Assembly: GCA_016930365.1 (NCBI GenBank)
Contig: JAFGGY010000032.1
Coordinates: 1 to 46,437 of the forward strand
From: Prolixibacteraceae bacterium
Lineage (GTDB): Bacteria > Bacteroidota > Bacteroidia > Bacteroidales > Prolixibacteraceae
DNA length: 46,437 nt
Direction: 5' to 3'
The position numbers were made by a program, and so were the translations under genes. A model generated the notes under the pieces. The model made no database searches. It was not told the origin of the DNA and was given only the letters and a program-made list of their open reading frames with translations. Below, one piece after another: positions 7,245 to 16,706 of this stretch (its first letter is position 1; every line of letters begins with the position of its first letter).

Positions 7245-7342
7245 AGTCGTTGAAATTGGTTCAACAAAATTAGGCATTCTTTTTGAATGTAGTGGAGACC
7301 AAAATTATTAATTAGAATAAGAACGGCTTAATGGGGACGCTG

Positions 7343-7372
7343 TTGGAATATGTAGATTATTACATAACTTTG
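7343..7372 (+). promoter_or_regulatory. Promoter for the DUF4294 gene
   Basis: TTG (7343-7345), a 19-base spacer and TAACTTTG (7365-7372) give an exact Bacteroidota consensus promoter. Transcription should start near 7378, which agrees with a TTG or GTG start at 7404-7413. Confidence 0.72.
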
Positions 7373-7403
7373 ATGGTGCAAATAAATCCCCGGTAATTTA
7401 AAA

Positions 7404-8039
7404 TTGATAGAAGTGAAGATTGCATATAACTTTATAATGTTGTTGTTTTTTGTTGCAGTGCCTTTATTTGGAATTGCCCAGGATGAAACGACTAACGATA
7501 CCGTATTGTTTAATTCGAATAACGATTCGTTGTTGTTCGTAGAGCTTGAAACGGTTGATATTTATCCGGAGCGTGGAAAAAAACTGAACTACCGAAAATA
7601 TTCGAGATTAGTGCGGAAAATAAGGAAGGTGTATCCTTTTGCTCGCGAGGCAGTAGTGGAATTAGAAAAATATAATGAATTATATGAAAACACCACCGAT
7701 GAGCGAGAAAAACGAAAGTATGTACGTCAGGTCGAGAAAGAGCTCTTTCGTCGGCACGAAGATGAGTTGAAGAAATTTACCATTTCGGAAGGGCGTTATC
7801 TGGTTTTGCTAATCGATCGCGAAACCGGTAATACTTCGTATTCAATTATAAAAGAGCTTAAAGGAGGACTTCCGGCGTTGTTCTGGCAGGGAATAGCCAA
7901 AATTTTCAATAACGATTTGAAAGAAGAGTACGATCCTTTGTACAAACATTTTGTGATTGAACAAATTGTAACAATGGTAGAAAAGGAATACGAGCAGGAG
8001 CAAATTGATAAGGGTAAAGCCCTGCCTTCGAATAGGTAA
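7404..8039 (+). CDS. DUF4294 domain-containing exported protein
   Basis: A family of unknown function restricted largely to Bacteroidota. The 211-aa product begins with a signal peptide (IMLLFFVAVPLFGIAQ). A short variable stretch follows, then the conserved block VDIYPERGKKLNYRKYSRLVRKIRKVYPFAREAVVELEKYNE (about 52-93), a charged helical region, and GRYLVLLIDRETGNTSYSIIKELKGGLPALFWQGIAKIFNNDLKEEYDP. The ORF-track start is a TTG codon; GTG 7413 or ATG 7437 are alternatives, the last giving a rather short signal. A consensus promoter lies just upstream. The gene converges on the sugar transferase with three bases between the stops. No enzymatic motif was recognised. Confidence 0.85.
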   Translation: MIEVKIAYNFIMLLFFVAVPLFGIAQDETTNDTVLFNSNNDSLLFVELETVDIYPERGKKLNYRKYSRLVRKIRKVYPFAREAVVELEKYNELYENTTDEREKRKYVRQVEKELFRRHEDELKKFTISEGRYLVLLIDRETGNTSYSIIKELKGGLPALFWQGIAKIFNNDLKEEYDPLYKHFVIEQIVTMVEKEYEQEQIDKGKALPSNR

Positions 8040-8042
8040 GGT

Positions 8043-9458
8043 TTACTTTCCTTTGCCCGAAAAACAATTAATAAGAGTGTAAATCAGTATTTTAAAATCG
8101 AGGTAGAGCGAAATGTTTTTCAGGTAAATAATGTCGTAAGGTGCTCTTTCGACCATTTCTTCAATATTCGAAGCATATCCGTATTTTACTTGACCCCATG
8201 AAGTTATACCCGGGCGAATACGTTGAAGCTGAATGTAGTGTGGTGCTTTTTTTCTGATTTCTTCGATGTAGTGTTCTCGTTCAGGGCGGGGACCAACCAG
8301 CGACATATCGCCTTTTATTACATTGTAAAACTGAGGAATTTCGTCGATGTGAGTGCGGCGCATAAATTGACCGAATTTTGTTATTCGCGGATCGTTGGTT
8401 GATGATAGTGCTGGTCCGTTAGGTTCGGCATTAACCACCATACTCCTGAATTTGTAAATAGTGAATTCTTTGCCGTATTTCCCAACACGTTTTTGTTTGT
8501 AAATAATTGGCCCTTTTGATGACGAGCGTATTCCTATATATACGAGTGGGGAAAAAGGTATGAAAATAAGAAGTGCCAGAGCCGAGAAGGTTACATCAAT
8601 AAGCCGTTTCATATTTTCTTGCCATGCCGGCATAATTCCATTCGAAATTTTCACCAAAGGGCTGGAGTAAACGGTGCTCATTTTTACGCTTCCCGAGAGA
8701 ATATCGTACATATCGGGAATAGCTTTAACGGTTATATTCCGATAATCGAGTGCCGACAAAATATGTTGAATTTTATGGTGTTCTGAAGTTTCAATAGCCA
8801 GAATAATTTCTTCAATATTTTCTTTATCAATAATTTGGGGAATGTCGTTTACGTTGCCCAGAAGTTGTATGTGTTTTTCGAGCAGAAGGTCGTTACGTCC
8901 GTTTACTTTTACAAAGCCAACAATCCGGTTTCCTGTTGTGCGCTGGTTCGACGACATTTCGTTGTATAGGTTTACTGCTTGTTCGTTGCTTCCAACAATT
9001 AGAGTATTAAACCCAATTTTTCGTTTCTGAATACGGTGGATGGTTTGGCTCGTTAATATTAGCCGTGGGATAAGGGTTAATACGAAATGTAAGCCAAATA
9101 GAGTAAAGTATAAATTATAATAGTGTTTGTATGTTGCAATTGAGTCGTCGAGAAGTAGGGTGAAAAAGATAATGGTTACTCCAATAATTGTGGTAAAGGC
9201 AGTTTGTCCAAAATCGATAAGCCTCGAACGGCGATATATGTTACGATAAAACCCCGAAACATAATAAAACAAAACCCAAAATGCAGGAATAACAAACAGA
9301 GCTATCCAGAAATTCGAATCGATCTTTATGATACCCGTTTGCTGAAAGATTTCATTTTCGATGTAAACTTTACGAAAAATATAAAATAAACTCCATGCAA
9401 TGGCAGCTGCCAAAACATCGAAAGTCATATATCTTGCTACCTGTTTCCGGTTATTCAT
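8043..9458 (-). CDS. Polyprenyl-phosphate hexose-1-phosphate transferase (exopolysaccharide initiation)
   Basis: Moves a hexose-1-phosphate from a nucleotide sugar to undecaprenyl phosphate at the inner membrane, starting a capsule, exopolysaccharide or O-chain repeat unit. The N-terminal third has four membrane helices. A Rossmann-like domain follows (FNTLIVGSNEQAVNLYNEM, about residues 140-250). After a fifth hydrophobic segment comes the catalytic bacterial sugar transferase domain: KRLIDVTFSALALLIFIPF, GPIIYKQKRVGKYGKEFTIYKFRSM, RRTHIDEIPQFYNVIKGDMSLVGPRPE and RPGITSWGQV. This is the WcaJ/WbaP-like architecture. Start 9458 (MNNRKQ) is used; ATG 9479 adds seven residues. No glycosyltransferase cluster surrounds it, so partner genes are elsewhere. 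Confidence 0.92.
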   Translation of the reverse strand: MNNRKQVARYMTFDVLAAAIAWSLFYIFRKVYIENEIFQQTGIIKIDSNFWIALFVIPAFWVLFYYVSGFYRNIYRRSRLIDFGQTAFTTIIGVTIIFFTLLLDDSIATYKHYYNLYFTLFGLHFVLTLIPRLILTSQTIHRIQKRKIGFNTLIVGSNEQAVNLYNEMSSNQRTTGNRIVGFVKVNGRNDLLLEKHIQLLGNVNDIPQIIDKENIEEIILAIETSEHHKIQHILSALDYRNITVKAIPDMYDILSGSVKMSTVYSSPLVKISNGIMPAWQENMKRLIDVTFSALALLIFIPFSPLVYIGIRSSSKGPIIYKQKRVGKYGKEFTIYKFRSMVVNAEPNGPALSSTNDPRITKFGQFMRRTHIDEIPQFYNVIKGDMSLVGPRPEREHYIEEIRKKAPHYIQLQRIRPGITSWGQVKYGYASNIEEMVERAPYDIIYLKNISLYLDFKILIYTLINCFSGKGK

Positions 9459-9536
9459 GCATGTATGAGTGTTGGTCAAACGAAAAGGTTGCTTATTGCA
9501 TTTTTTTTAACGCTCGATTTTAAAATAAATTGCGTG

Positions 9537-9544
9537 CAAAGCTA
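9537..9544 (-). promoter_or_regulatory. Possible -7 box for the sugar transferase gene
   Basis: TAGCTTTG on the minus strand matches TAnnTTTG about 80 bases before the start. No good TTG element sits at the usual distance, so this is tentative. Confidence 0.35.
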
Positions 9545-9572
9545 TCTTTTTTTTTATCTTTTTCTAAAAATT

Positions 9573-10409
9573 TCAGGTAAGTATGTTTTCGATTTTATCA
9601 ATGATGTTTAACACCGAATTGTAATGAAAAAGGGTGTACGCAGGTGGCTTGTTTTGAATGATATTAAGTGCAAAAAGCTCTATGTTTTTTACGATCAGTT
9701 CGTTGTAAGTGAATGGTTCACAGGTGAATTTTACTCGGTTGGGGTTTTCAATATAAAATTGAGAAAAATTGAAGGTGAATTTTTCTTTTTGGGTTTGAAA
9801 CATCATGTGATGTTCTTTTCGGGTGGTTTGTTTCAGAATAATGTAAGCAATGGAATGGTCGAACATTTTAAGCCTGATTTTATAAATTGGTTTGCCCTTA
9901 AGCGTTGTGTCCATCGAATTAATGTCGATTTTCTTAACCCGAAATGTGTTTGTTAAACAAATGAACGATAGGGCGTTAATTAGAGTTTGTCTGATGTCGA
10001 TTCGTCGTACAATATTTTTTTCGTACTGTATCAGCTGTGTTTGGTTGTACGTTTGTAAAAAGTCTTCGGTAAGCGGATTTGCAAGTTCGGGTATTTCGCA
10101 AAAGAAGAGGTTATTGGCCTCACGTTGTATGGAAAGCCATTGTTGGGTAATGTTGGAACTTAGCCATTTTTGGTCGGTAAGGTAGATGTTGCATTGATGC
10201 TTGATAGCCGTTTCGATAATGGGTTTTATATTTTTAGGGCAATCGGCAAAAATAATGGCGTTGAAGTTTTTAAAATTGATATAAGGTATTGTAGGATTGT
10301 CCGTCGAAAGAATTACTGTTTCAGCTTTTGAGAAAAAACGCACCTGTTCAAGGTAAGTGGTGTATGTGCTTGCCGATTCTTTTGTTCCTAATATTAAGCC
10401 TTTTATCAT
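9573..10409 (-). CDS. Hypothetical protein, degenerate Gfo/Idh/MocA-like
   Basis: The 278-aa product has no sure assignment. Its layout resembles the Gfo/Idh/MocA sugar-dehydrogenase fold. There is an N-terminal beta strand and loop (MIKGLILGTKESASTYTTYL), a second Rossmann-like unit (FNAIIFADCPKNIKPIIETAIKHQCNIYLTDQKW) where the family normally has its helix and EKP lysine, and a C-terminal block (ELFALNIIQNKPPAYTLFHYNSVLNIIDKIENIL) like the usual final helices. The nucleotide-binding GxGxxG and the EKP lysine are not evident, so it is probably not an active dehydrogenase. There is no signal peptide. It lies upstream of the sugar transferase on the same strand, with a 114-base gap, and diverges from pcm. 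The fold call is inference. Confidence 0.6.
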   Translation of the reverse strand: MIKGLILGTKESASTYTTYLEQVRFFSKAETVILSTDNPTIPYINFKNFNAIIFADCPKNIKPIIETAIKHQCNIYLTDQKWLSSNITQQWLSIQREANNLFFCEIPELANPLTEDFLQTYNQTQLIQYEKNIVRRIDIRQTLINALSFICLTNTFRVKKIDINSMDTTLKGKPIYKIRLKMFDHSIAYIILKQTTRKEHHMMFQTQKEKFTFNFSQFYIENPNRVKFTCEPFTYNELIVKNIELFALNIIQNKPPAYTLFHYNSVLNIIDKIENILT

Positions 10410-10504
10410 TTCTTTTTTTGTTTAAAATGCCGGCAAGTTTTGCATCGGTTGTTTGGAGTCGCTAAAATTATTCGATGTTTGCTTTTTTGCCGGGCTAAAC
10501 AGGT

Positions 10505-10512
10505 TAACTTTG
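10505..10512 (+). promoter_or_regulatory. Possible -7 box for pcm
   Basis: TAACTTTG is an exact TAnnTTTG match 38 bases before ATG 10551. TTTG elements upstream are spaced at about 15 or 23 bases, not the ideal 19. Its position inside the longer ORF supports the internal start of pcm. Confidence 0.42.
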
Positions 10513-10550
10513 GATTTGTTTTATTAACGAATATACGACAAAAAAGTTTC

Positions 10551-11195
10551 ATGATTCACGATTCGTTGCAGCATCAGGGAATGCGTCGCAAATTGGTTGA
10601 GGAAGTAGCCCGGAAAGGGATAAGCAGCGAGCCTGTTTTGCAGGCTTTAAGTAAAGTGCCCCGGCATTTGTTTATGGAAAGTGGTTTTGTGAAGTTTGCC
10701 TACAGAGATCAAGCTTTTCCTATTGGCGCCGGGCAAACCATTTCGCAGCCTTATACGGTTGCTTTTCAGTCGCAGCTCTTACAGGTCGAACCCAAACAAA
10801 AAATACTCGAAGTGGGTACCGGTTCGGGATACCAGGCCGCAGTTCTGCTTGAGATGGGCGCTCAGGTTTTCACCATCGAACGTCAACGCGAATTGTATAT
10901 CAAGGTGCAGCAATTGTTGCCGCCTATGGGGTATCATCCGCGTTTCTTTTTCGGCGATGGTTACAAAGGCTTACCAACTTATGGCCCTTTCGATGGTATT
11001 ATTGTAACGGCCGGTGCTCCTTTTATCCCCGAAGATCTAAAACAACAATTGAAAATTGGCGCCCGCCTTGTAATTCCAGTTAGTACGGGCGAACACCAGG
11101 TAATGACAGTGGTTGAGCGTGTAGACGAAAATGTGTACGACGAAAAACAGTATGGATTGTTTAGTTTTGTTCCCTTGTTAAAAGGAACCAATTAA
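10551..11195 (+). CDS. pcm: Protein-L-isoaspartate O-methyltransferase
   Basis: Methylates abnormal L-isoaspartyl residues in aged proteins using SAM, starting their repair in the cytoplasm. From ATG 10551 the protein is 214 aa, the usual length. It shows AFPIGAGQTISQPYTVAFQSQLLQ, motif I ILEVGTGSGYQAAVLLEMGA (SAM binding), the acidic end of the next strand in VFTIERQRELY, FDGIIVTAGAPFIPEDLKQQLKIGARLVIPV and the short C-terminal sheet. The ORF track starts at 10440, but those 37 residues are not family-like and contain a promoter element. The gene is followed after 10 bases by an MBL-fold hydrolase, probably co-transcribed. Confidence 0.94.
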   Translation: MIHDSLQHQGMRRKLVEEVARKGISSEPVLQALSKVPRHLFMESGFVKFAYRDQAFPIGAGQTISQPYTVAFQSQLLQVEPKQKILEVGTGSGYQAAVLLEMGAQVFTIERQRELYIKVQQLLPPMGYHPRFFFGDGYKGLPTYGPFDGIIVTAGAPFIPEDLKQQLKIGARLVIPVSTGEHQVMTVVERVDENVYDEKQYGLFSFVPLLKGTN

Positions 11196-11205
11196 ATTGA
11201 AGAAT

Positions 11206-11841
11206 ATGGAAGTTAAGATATTTACATTTAATCCTTTACAGGAAAATACCTTTGTATTGTACGACGAAACCGGCGAGTGTGTAATCGTCGATCCCGGTTG
11301 TTTTAACGATATCGAGTTCGAAATTCTCGATTCGTTTATAAAGGAGAATAAGCTTCGCCCGGTAAAAATTATCAATACCCATTGTCATTTCGACCATATT
11401 TTTGGCGTAAACCGCTGTCGAAATACCTACGACATACCCTGGGAAGCCCATTCCGATGATGATTTCCTGATATCCTCGGCTACCTCGCAGGCAGCCATGT
11501 TTGGTATGACTATGAGCCCGACCGATAGTGCCGACAAGCATTTAACCGAAACCGACGAGCTTGTATTTGGTACTACGCAGCTTCAAATTATTCATGTTCC
11601 TGGTCATTCGCCGGGTAGCATTTGTTTTTATAACGAAAATGAAGCGACGTTATTAGCCGGCGATGTGCTTTTTAAAGGAAGCATAGGTCGTACCGATTTG
11701 CCTCGTGGCGATTACAATACGCTGCTGAGCGGAATCAAACAAAAAATACTCACCTTGCCCGAAAATACCATTGTGTATCCGGGTCATGGACCGGACACCA
11801 CTATTGCCTTCGAAAAAGCCAGAAATCCTTTTCTTCAGTAA
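11206..11841 (+). CDS. MBL-fold metallohydrolase (glyoxalase II-like)
   Basis: A metallo-beta-lactamase-fold hydrolase of the hydroxyacylglutathione-hydrolase-like subfamily, likely a thioesterase or similar cytoplasmic hydrolase. The 211-aa protein has the metal motif THCHFDH (about 60-66), a further histidine in VPGHSPGS, the bridging aspartate in LLAGDVLF and the last histidine in VYPGHGPDTTI. ATG 11206 (MEVKIFTFNPLQENTFVLYD) is the natural start; the track's TTG at 11197 adds three residues. It follows pcm by 10 bases. Its stop abuts the stop of the convergent nucleoside kinase with no spacer, so no shared terminator fits between them. The true substrate cannot be told from sequence. Confidence 0.9.
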   Translation: MEVKIFTFNPLQENTFVLYDETGECVIVDPGCFNDIEFEILDSFIKENKLRPVKIINTHCHFDHIFGVNRCRNTYDIPWEAHSDDDFLISSATSQAAMFGMTMSPTDSADKHLTETDELVFGTTQLQIIHVPGHSPGSICFYNENEATLLAGDVLFKGSIGRTDLPRGDYNTLLSGIKQKILTLPENTIVYPGHGPDTTIAFEKARNPFLQ

Positions 11842-13506
11842 TTAGTAATCGAAACTGCTTCCGCCCAGGAATTCGCGAATCAACGATGTGGGGGGGATTT
11901 CAGAATCATCGACATTTTTGAAGTAGCCCATAAATTTTAAAAGTCGGAGCGATTCGGCAAATTCGGGTTGATTTTCGGGAACCGATTTTAACAGCGGCTC
12001 CAGGTGTTTTTTCAATACAGCAAGCTCGTATAACAGAGCCGAGTTGAACATAACATCGGAGTTTTCCTGGTGTGGAAATATGTTTTTTTCTTCGCCGCGA
12101 CGAACACTTGGCCAACGCCTTATGGTTTCGAGTGCCGAATAGCCCCTGTATCTTGCATCGCGAATAGTACGCCGTATTAAGCGATTGTCGGTTGTTGAAA
12201 TGGGGTTTTGATCGTCGATCGAAATCGATGTTAAAGCTGAAATGAAAATTCTGAAAGTCATTGAGCGGTCAACTTTTGTGATGAGTTCCGGATTCAATGC
12301 ATGAATGCCTTCAATAATAAGAATATCGTCGTTGTTCAGTTGGAGAATCTCACCATCGAAAAAGCGTTTGCCATCGGTAAAACTGAACTTGGGTATTTCA
12401 ACTGCTTCTCCGTCGATAAGTTGTTTGAGCTGTTGATTGAAAAATTCGATATCGATGGCTTCAAGTGCTTCAAAATCGTAGTTGCCGTCATCGTCGAGAG
12501 GAGTGTGTTGACGGTCAACGAAATAGTTGTCGAGCGACAGGGTGTGTGGTCGTAGTCCACAAACCGCTAACTGAACACGCAGGCGTTTGCTAAAGGTTGT
12601 TTTGCCCGACGACGACGGGCCGGCAATAAGGGCAATGCGCGGTCGAGGTGTTTTATCGGAAATGATGGTTGCAATTTCGGCAATCTTTTTTTCGTGCAAG
12701 GCTTCCGAAATTTTTATGATTTCGCCGGCTTTCCCTTGTTTTACGAAGGTGTTTAGTTGGCCTATATCGCCCATTCCTAATATTTCGGCCCAGTCTTTAT
12801 GTTCTCTGAAAATATCGAACAGTTTTTGTTGGTGAACGTAGTCGCGTAAGCGATTAAAAACTTTTTCGCTGGGAAGACGAAGCAACATGCCACCGTTAAA
12901 TTGTTCAAGATCGAAGTTTTGCAGGTATCCGGTTGAGGGTAGCAGGTGGCCGTGGAAGTAATTAACCGCATCGCCCAGGTAATAAACATAGGCGTACAGC
13001 CAACCCGAATCGGCATAGAGGCGAAGTTTATCGTCGAGCCCGTTTTCCATATATTCTTCAAGTACACGGCTAAGTTGTTTGCCTTTGCGCATAAAAGGAA
13101 TGTTTTGCTCTACCATTTCTTTCATGCGGGTTTTAATTTCAAAAACACAGCTTTCGCAATTATCGTGATCCATTCCTTCGATTTCGCAATAGTAGCCTCG
13201 CGATATTGCGTGATCAATTTTCAATTTTACCTCGGGGTATAAATCTCTAACCGCTGCATACATTAAAAAGAAAACCGAACGGATGTACATTCGTTGTCCG
13301 TCGGGGTGGCTGTAATCGATAAACCGGATGTTTTTGGGTTTTACAATGTCGAACGACAGTTCACGTACCTTGTTGTTGACCAGTGCACCACAAATGGGCG
13401 ATTCGGTTTTAATATCAAGATCGGTCGCAATATCCATAAGCGTTGTGCCCAAAGGGTATTGCTTAAACTGGTTTATATTTTCGCAATAAATTTCGATGTT
13501 TCGCAT
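11842..13506 (-). CDS. Nucleoside kinase with TGS/ThrRS-like N-terminus
   Basis: A two-part protein common in Bacteroidota and Firmicutes. A TGS-like domain and a threonyl-tRNA-synthetase second-additional-domain-like region are joined to a uridine-kinase/phosphoribulokinase P-loop kinase. It probably phosphorylates a (ribo)nucleoside in salvage. From ATG 13506 it is 554 aa. Residues 1-70 form the ubiquitin-like part, and HAISRGYYCEIEG and CESCVFEIKTRMKEM belong to the synthetase-like part. The kinase begins near residue 290 with IALIAGPSSSGKTTFSKRL (Walker A at 296-304), then LSLDNYFVDR and LIIEGIHALNPEL. The track's 43-residue extension to 13635 is AT-rich noise. The exact substrate is uncertain. 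Confidence 0.9.
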   Translation of the reverse strand: MRNIEIYCENINQFKQYPLGTTLMDIATDLDIKTESPICGALVNNKVRELSFDIVKPKNIRFIDYSHPDGQRMYIRSVFFLMYAAVRDLYPEVKLKIDHAISRGYYCEIEGMDHDNCESCVFEIKTRMKEMVEQNIPFMRKGKQLSRVLEEYMENGLDDKLRLYADSGWLYAYVYYLGDAVNYFHGHLLPSTGYLQNFDLEQFNGGMLLRLPSEKVFNRLRDYVHQQKLFDIFREHKDWAEILGMGDIGQLNTFVKQGKAGEIIKISEALHEKKIAEIATIISDKTPRPRIALIAGPSSSGKTTFSKRLRVQLAVCGLRPHTLSLDNYFVDRQHTPLDDDGNYDFEALEAIDIEFFNQQLKQLIDGEAVEIPKFSFTDGKRFFDGEILQLNNDDILIIEGIHALNPELITKVDRSMTFRIFISALTSISIDDQNPISTTDNRLIRRTIRDARYRGYSALETIRRWPSVRRGEEKNIFPHQENSDVMFNSALLYELAVLKKHLEPLLKSVPENQPEFAESLRLLKFMGYFKNVDDSEIPPTSLIREFLGGSSFDY

Positions 13507-13742
13507 AGTTGTTATTTTAAAATAGTTCTCTAAAGTAGAAAAGAAAACCGAAATGAAGAAGGAGTATTGTGTAGATTGAAAAAAAAGAATTGGTTGTGAT
13601 AATTTAGAAATAATTGGGAGGCATATTTGTAACAAATGAATAGGGAATGATACTAATCAAAAGTTATAAACGTTAATCATTCGTGATTTTAGCCAATGTT
13701 TATATTGTTATAAATCATTTCGTTCACCAAAAAATATATTTT

Positions 13743-16631
13743 ATGAGAAAAAGTATTTTTAGTTTGATTATCGTGTTGTTTGCATTTGTTCAGTTGAATG
13801 CAGAGAATGCACAAATTCATAAGTATGAGTTAAAAAATGGCTTGACGGTTTATTTGAATGAAGACCATTCTCAACCTACTGTTTTTGGAGCTGTTGTAGT
13901 TAAGGCTGGTGCCAAAGATGACCCCGAAGATGCTACCGGTTTGGCACATTACATGGAGCATGTAATGTTTAAAGGTACACAGGAGCTTGGAACCTGTGAC
14001 TGGGAGGCTGAAAAACCTCACTACGAGCGTATTGTTGAGCTTTACGAAGAGCTGAGAAATACAACCGATGAAGCAAAGAAAGCCGAGTTGAATAAAGAGA
14101 TTAATAAGGAGTCGTTAGCAGCCGGGAAATATGCTATTCCAAACGAGTTTTCGAACATGGTGCAGGCCATGGGCGGAACCAGGCTAAACGCCGGGACCGG
14201 GTATGATTACACCTATTATCACAACTCATTTCCCTCCTTTCAAATACAACGGTGGCTCGATTTATATGCCCATCGTTTTGAAAATCCCGTTTATCGTGGT
14301 TTTCAGTCGGAATTGGAAACGGTTTACGAAGAGAAAAATATGTACTCCGATAATTATATGAGTAATGTAAACAACGATTTTAGAGCGAATATCTTTGGCG
14401 AAGGTAATCCTTACGGAAGACTTATTTTAGGGGAAACTGAGCACTTAAAAAATCCATCGATTAAGCGCATTGTCGAATTTTACAACCAGTTTTATGTTCC
14501 TTCAAATATGGCTTTGATTTTATCGGGCGATATCAATATTGACGAAGTTAAGCCAATGATTGAACAAACTTTTGGAAAATGGGAAGCAACACCACAAGAA
14601 GGTGTCAATAAAGAGCCTGAAAATGTAAAAATTAGCAAAAGTGAAAAGATAAAAGTAAAGAAAACCCCCTTTCCTTTGATTCAAATTGGTTTTCCGGGTG
14701 CCGAATCAGGCAATAAAGATGAATATGTACTCGAAATATGCAACAGTATTTTGTCGAATGACAGTAAAACCGGATTGCTCGATAAATTGGTACTAGAAGG
14801 CGATTTGTATGTTGCCGTTGCCGGACATAGCCAACACAAATTTGCAGGATACTCATCAATTATTGCTGTGCCAACTTTTGATATGAGCCAGATGAAGTAT
14901 GTTTCACTATCGGTTGTTGAAAAAATGATTGATAATGAAATAGAAAAGTTGAAAAATGGAACATTCGACGACTGGTTAATCAACTCCATTAAAGACGAAA
15001 TGATTAGAGAGTATAAAAAGTTGTTCGAATCGCCAGAGAATATGGGAAGTGTTTTGGTTCAACTTTATTCTTACGAAACAAGTCTTGATGAATTTTTTAA
15101 GTACGAAGAACTGATTCGTTCAATCACGAAAGAACAAATAATTGAAGTTGCCAGAAAATATTTTACTGATGATCGCCTGACGTATTTGTCGGACATTGGT
15201 ATTCCTGATAAGGATAAGCTTGAAAAGCCCGAATACGAGATTATTGATCCGGAACCCGGACATCAGTCGGAATATGCAAAACATTTTGAGCGTATTCCTT
15301 TTGCCGAGGTAAAAGAGCATTTTGTTGACTTTGAAAACGATATTGAAGAGACAGACATTGCAGATAAGGTGCATTTATATTATACCGAAAATCCCAAAAA
15401 TGATGTATTCTCGATGACCCTGAAATTTGGAGTAGGAATCGGGGAGATTGAAACGCTTGATTTGGCTACACAACTTATGAATACAGCCGGGGTTATGGCG
15501 CAGTTTACTCCGCAAGAACTTAAACGAGAGTATAGCAAGTTGGGGTGTGCGGTTGATTTTTCGGTTTCGGAAAGCTACTTATATATTGAGCTTGAAGGAA
15601 ACGAAGCGAATTTGGGTAAAGCATGCAATTTGTTGTCGCGTACATTTTTGCTACCACAGTTGGATGAAAAACAGTTGCAAAGCGTAATTGGAGGTGAACT
15701 GGGCTCCCGTCAAAGCGAAAAGGATAATGTAAACATTCAGCAAGCGGCTATGCAATATTTTACCATATATGGCGATAATTCGCCCTACATGAAGAGGATA
15801 AATAATAGTGATTTGCAGGCGCTTACTATTTCAGATTTGACCGGTGCATTTATTTCAGCCACAAATTATGAGGCCAGTATTCATTATGTGGGTAAACTGC
15901 CGTTTGAGCAACTAATTGAAACGTTGAAGGGTAATCTGGCATTGCCGGCTAATCTTAAAGATTCAGAGTCGCCTTACGTCAGGCCTTTGGCAAAGTCCGA
16001 AGATATTATATATTTTTTAAGTAATAAAGATGCCCGTCAAAGTGCCGTTTTTTTGTATGCCGATGGTGCTGCATACAATTTAGCCGAAGAACCGGTGATA
16101 AATGCTTTTAACCAGTATTTTGGAGGTGGTTTTAATGGCTTAGTGTTGCAGGAGTTAAGAGAAAAGCGTTCGTTTGCATATAATGCTGGAGCATACTACA
16201 ATACGCCATCCAAAGTTGGAGAAAAAACATTTTGGGATGGAAGCATAACAACACAATCTGACAAAACAATTGATGCGTTAACCGAATTTATGAAACTGGT
16301 AAATGATATGCCCGATAAGCCAGAACGAATGGAGAATATTAAAAATTACCTTGTGCAGTCGGCTCAGTCATCACGACCTGGCTTTAGAGAGCTGAGCCAG
16401 ACCATTGAATATTGGCGGTTGCAAGGTTATAAGGAAGATCCGAATAAGCAATTGATTTCAAAATACCAGTCGTTAGAATATGATGATATTCGTAAATTTT
16501 ATGAAAATAGTCTTTCGGGTAAGAAAATAACAATAGGAATTGTTGGAAATAACAAAGATGTGGATCAGAAATTATTAAAAGGAATTAGCAAGGTAAAGCG
16601 TATTAGTAGCAGCGGTATATTTACCTATTAA
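13743..16631 (+). CDS. Secreted M16-family zinc metallopeptidase (two M16 repeats)
   Basis: An insulinase/pitrilysin-type protease, probably in the periplasm or on the outer membrane, that degrades peptides in a closed chamber. From ATG 13743 the protein is 962 aa and begins with a signal peptide (MRKSIFSLIIVLFAFVQLNA). The inverted zinc motif is HYMEH at residues 69-73, and the distal glutamate is in the ELETVYEEKNMY segment. Two M16 halves follow, the second around residues 540-960 with LREKRSFAYNAGAYYNTPS, the usual Arg/Tyr substrate-binding signature of the inactive half. The track start (GTG 13683) would put 20 residues before the signal. It converges on the C10 peptidase gene across a strong terminator. 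Together they hint at local peptide metabolism. Confidence 0.93.
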   Translation: MRKSIFSLIIVLFAFVQLNAENAQIHKYELKNGLTVYLNEDHSQPTVFGAVVVKAGAKDDPEDATGLAHYMEHVMFKGTQELGTCDWEAEKPHYERIVELYEELRNTTDEAKKAELNKEINKESLAAGKYAIPNEFSNMVQAMGGTRLNAGTGYDYTYYHNSFPSFQIQRWLDLYAHRFENPVYRGFQSELETVYEEKNMYSDNYMSNVNNDFRANIFGEGNPYGRLILGETEHLKNPSIKRIVEFYNQFYVPSNMALILSGDINIDEVKPMIEQTFGKWEATPQEGVNKEPENVKISKSEKIKVKKTPFPLIQIGFPGAESGNKDEYVLEICNSILSNDSKTGLLDKLVLEGDLYVAVAGHSQHKFAGYSSIIAVPTFDMSQMKYVSLSVVEKMIDNEIEKLKNGTFDDWLINSIKDEMIREYKKLFESPENMGSVLVQLYSYETSLDEFFKYEELIRSITKEQIIEVARKYFTDDRLTYLSDIGIPDKDKLEKPEYEIIDPEPGHQSEYAKHFERIPFAEVKEHFVDFENDIEETDIADKVHLYYTENPKNDVFSMTLKFGVGIGEIETLDLATQLMNTAGVMAQFTPQELKREYSKLGCAVDFSVSESYLYIELEGNEANLGKACNLLSRTFLLPQLDEKQLQSVIGGELGSRQSEKDNVNIQQAAMQYFTIYGDNSPYMKRINNSDLQALTISDLTGAFISATNYEASIHYVGKLPFEQLIETLKGNLALPANLKDSESPYVRPLAKSEDIIYFLSNKDARQSAVFLYADGAAYNLAEEPVINAFNQYFGGGFNGLVLQELREKRSFAYNAGAYYNTPSKVGEKTFWDGSITTQSDKTIDALTEFMKLVNDMPDKPERMENIKNYLVQSAQSSRPGFRELSQTIEYWRLQGYKEDPNKQLISKYQSLEYDDIRKFYENSLSGKKITIGIVGNNKDVDQKLLKGISKVKRISSSGIFTY

Positions 16632-16657
16632 AAAAAGTTGGATTTATAAAAAGAATT

Positions 16658-16699
16658 ATATCTGGAGTAGATTTGTTAGCTACTCCAGATATTTTTTTT
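16658..16699. terminator. Terminator between the M16 and C10 peptidase genes
   Basis: ATATCTGGAGTAG (16658-16670) and CTACTCCAGATAT (16680-16692) form a perfect 13-bp stem with a 9-base loop, followed by a T-run. It ends the + strand M16 transcript. The A/T-rich left flank may let it also slow the - strand transcript. Confidence 0.9.
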
Positions 16700-16706
16700 G
16701 AGAAAA

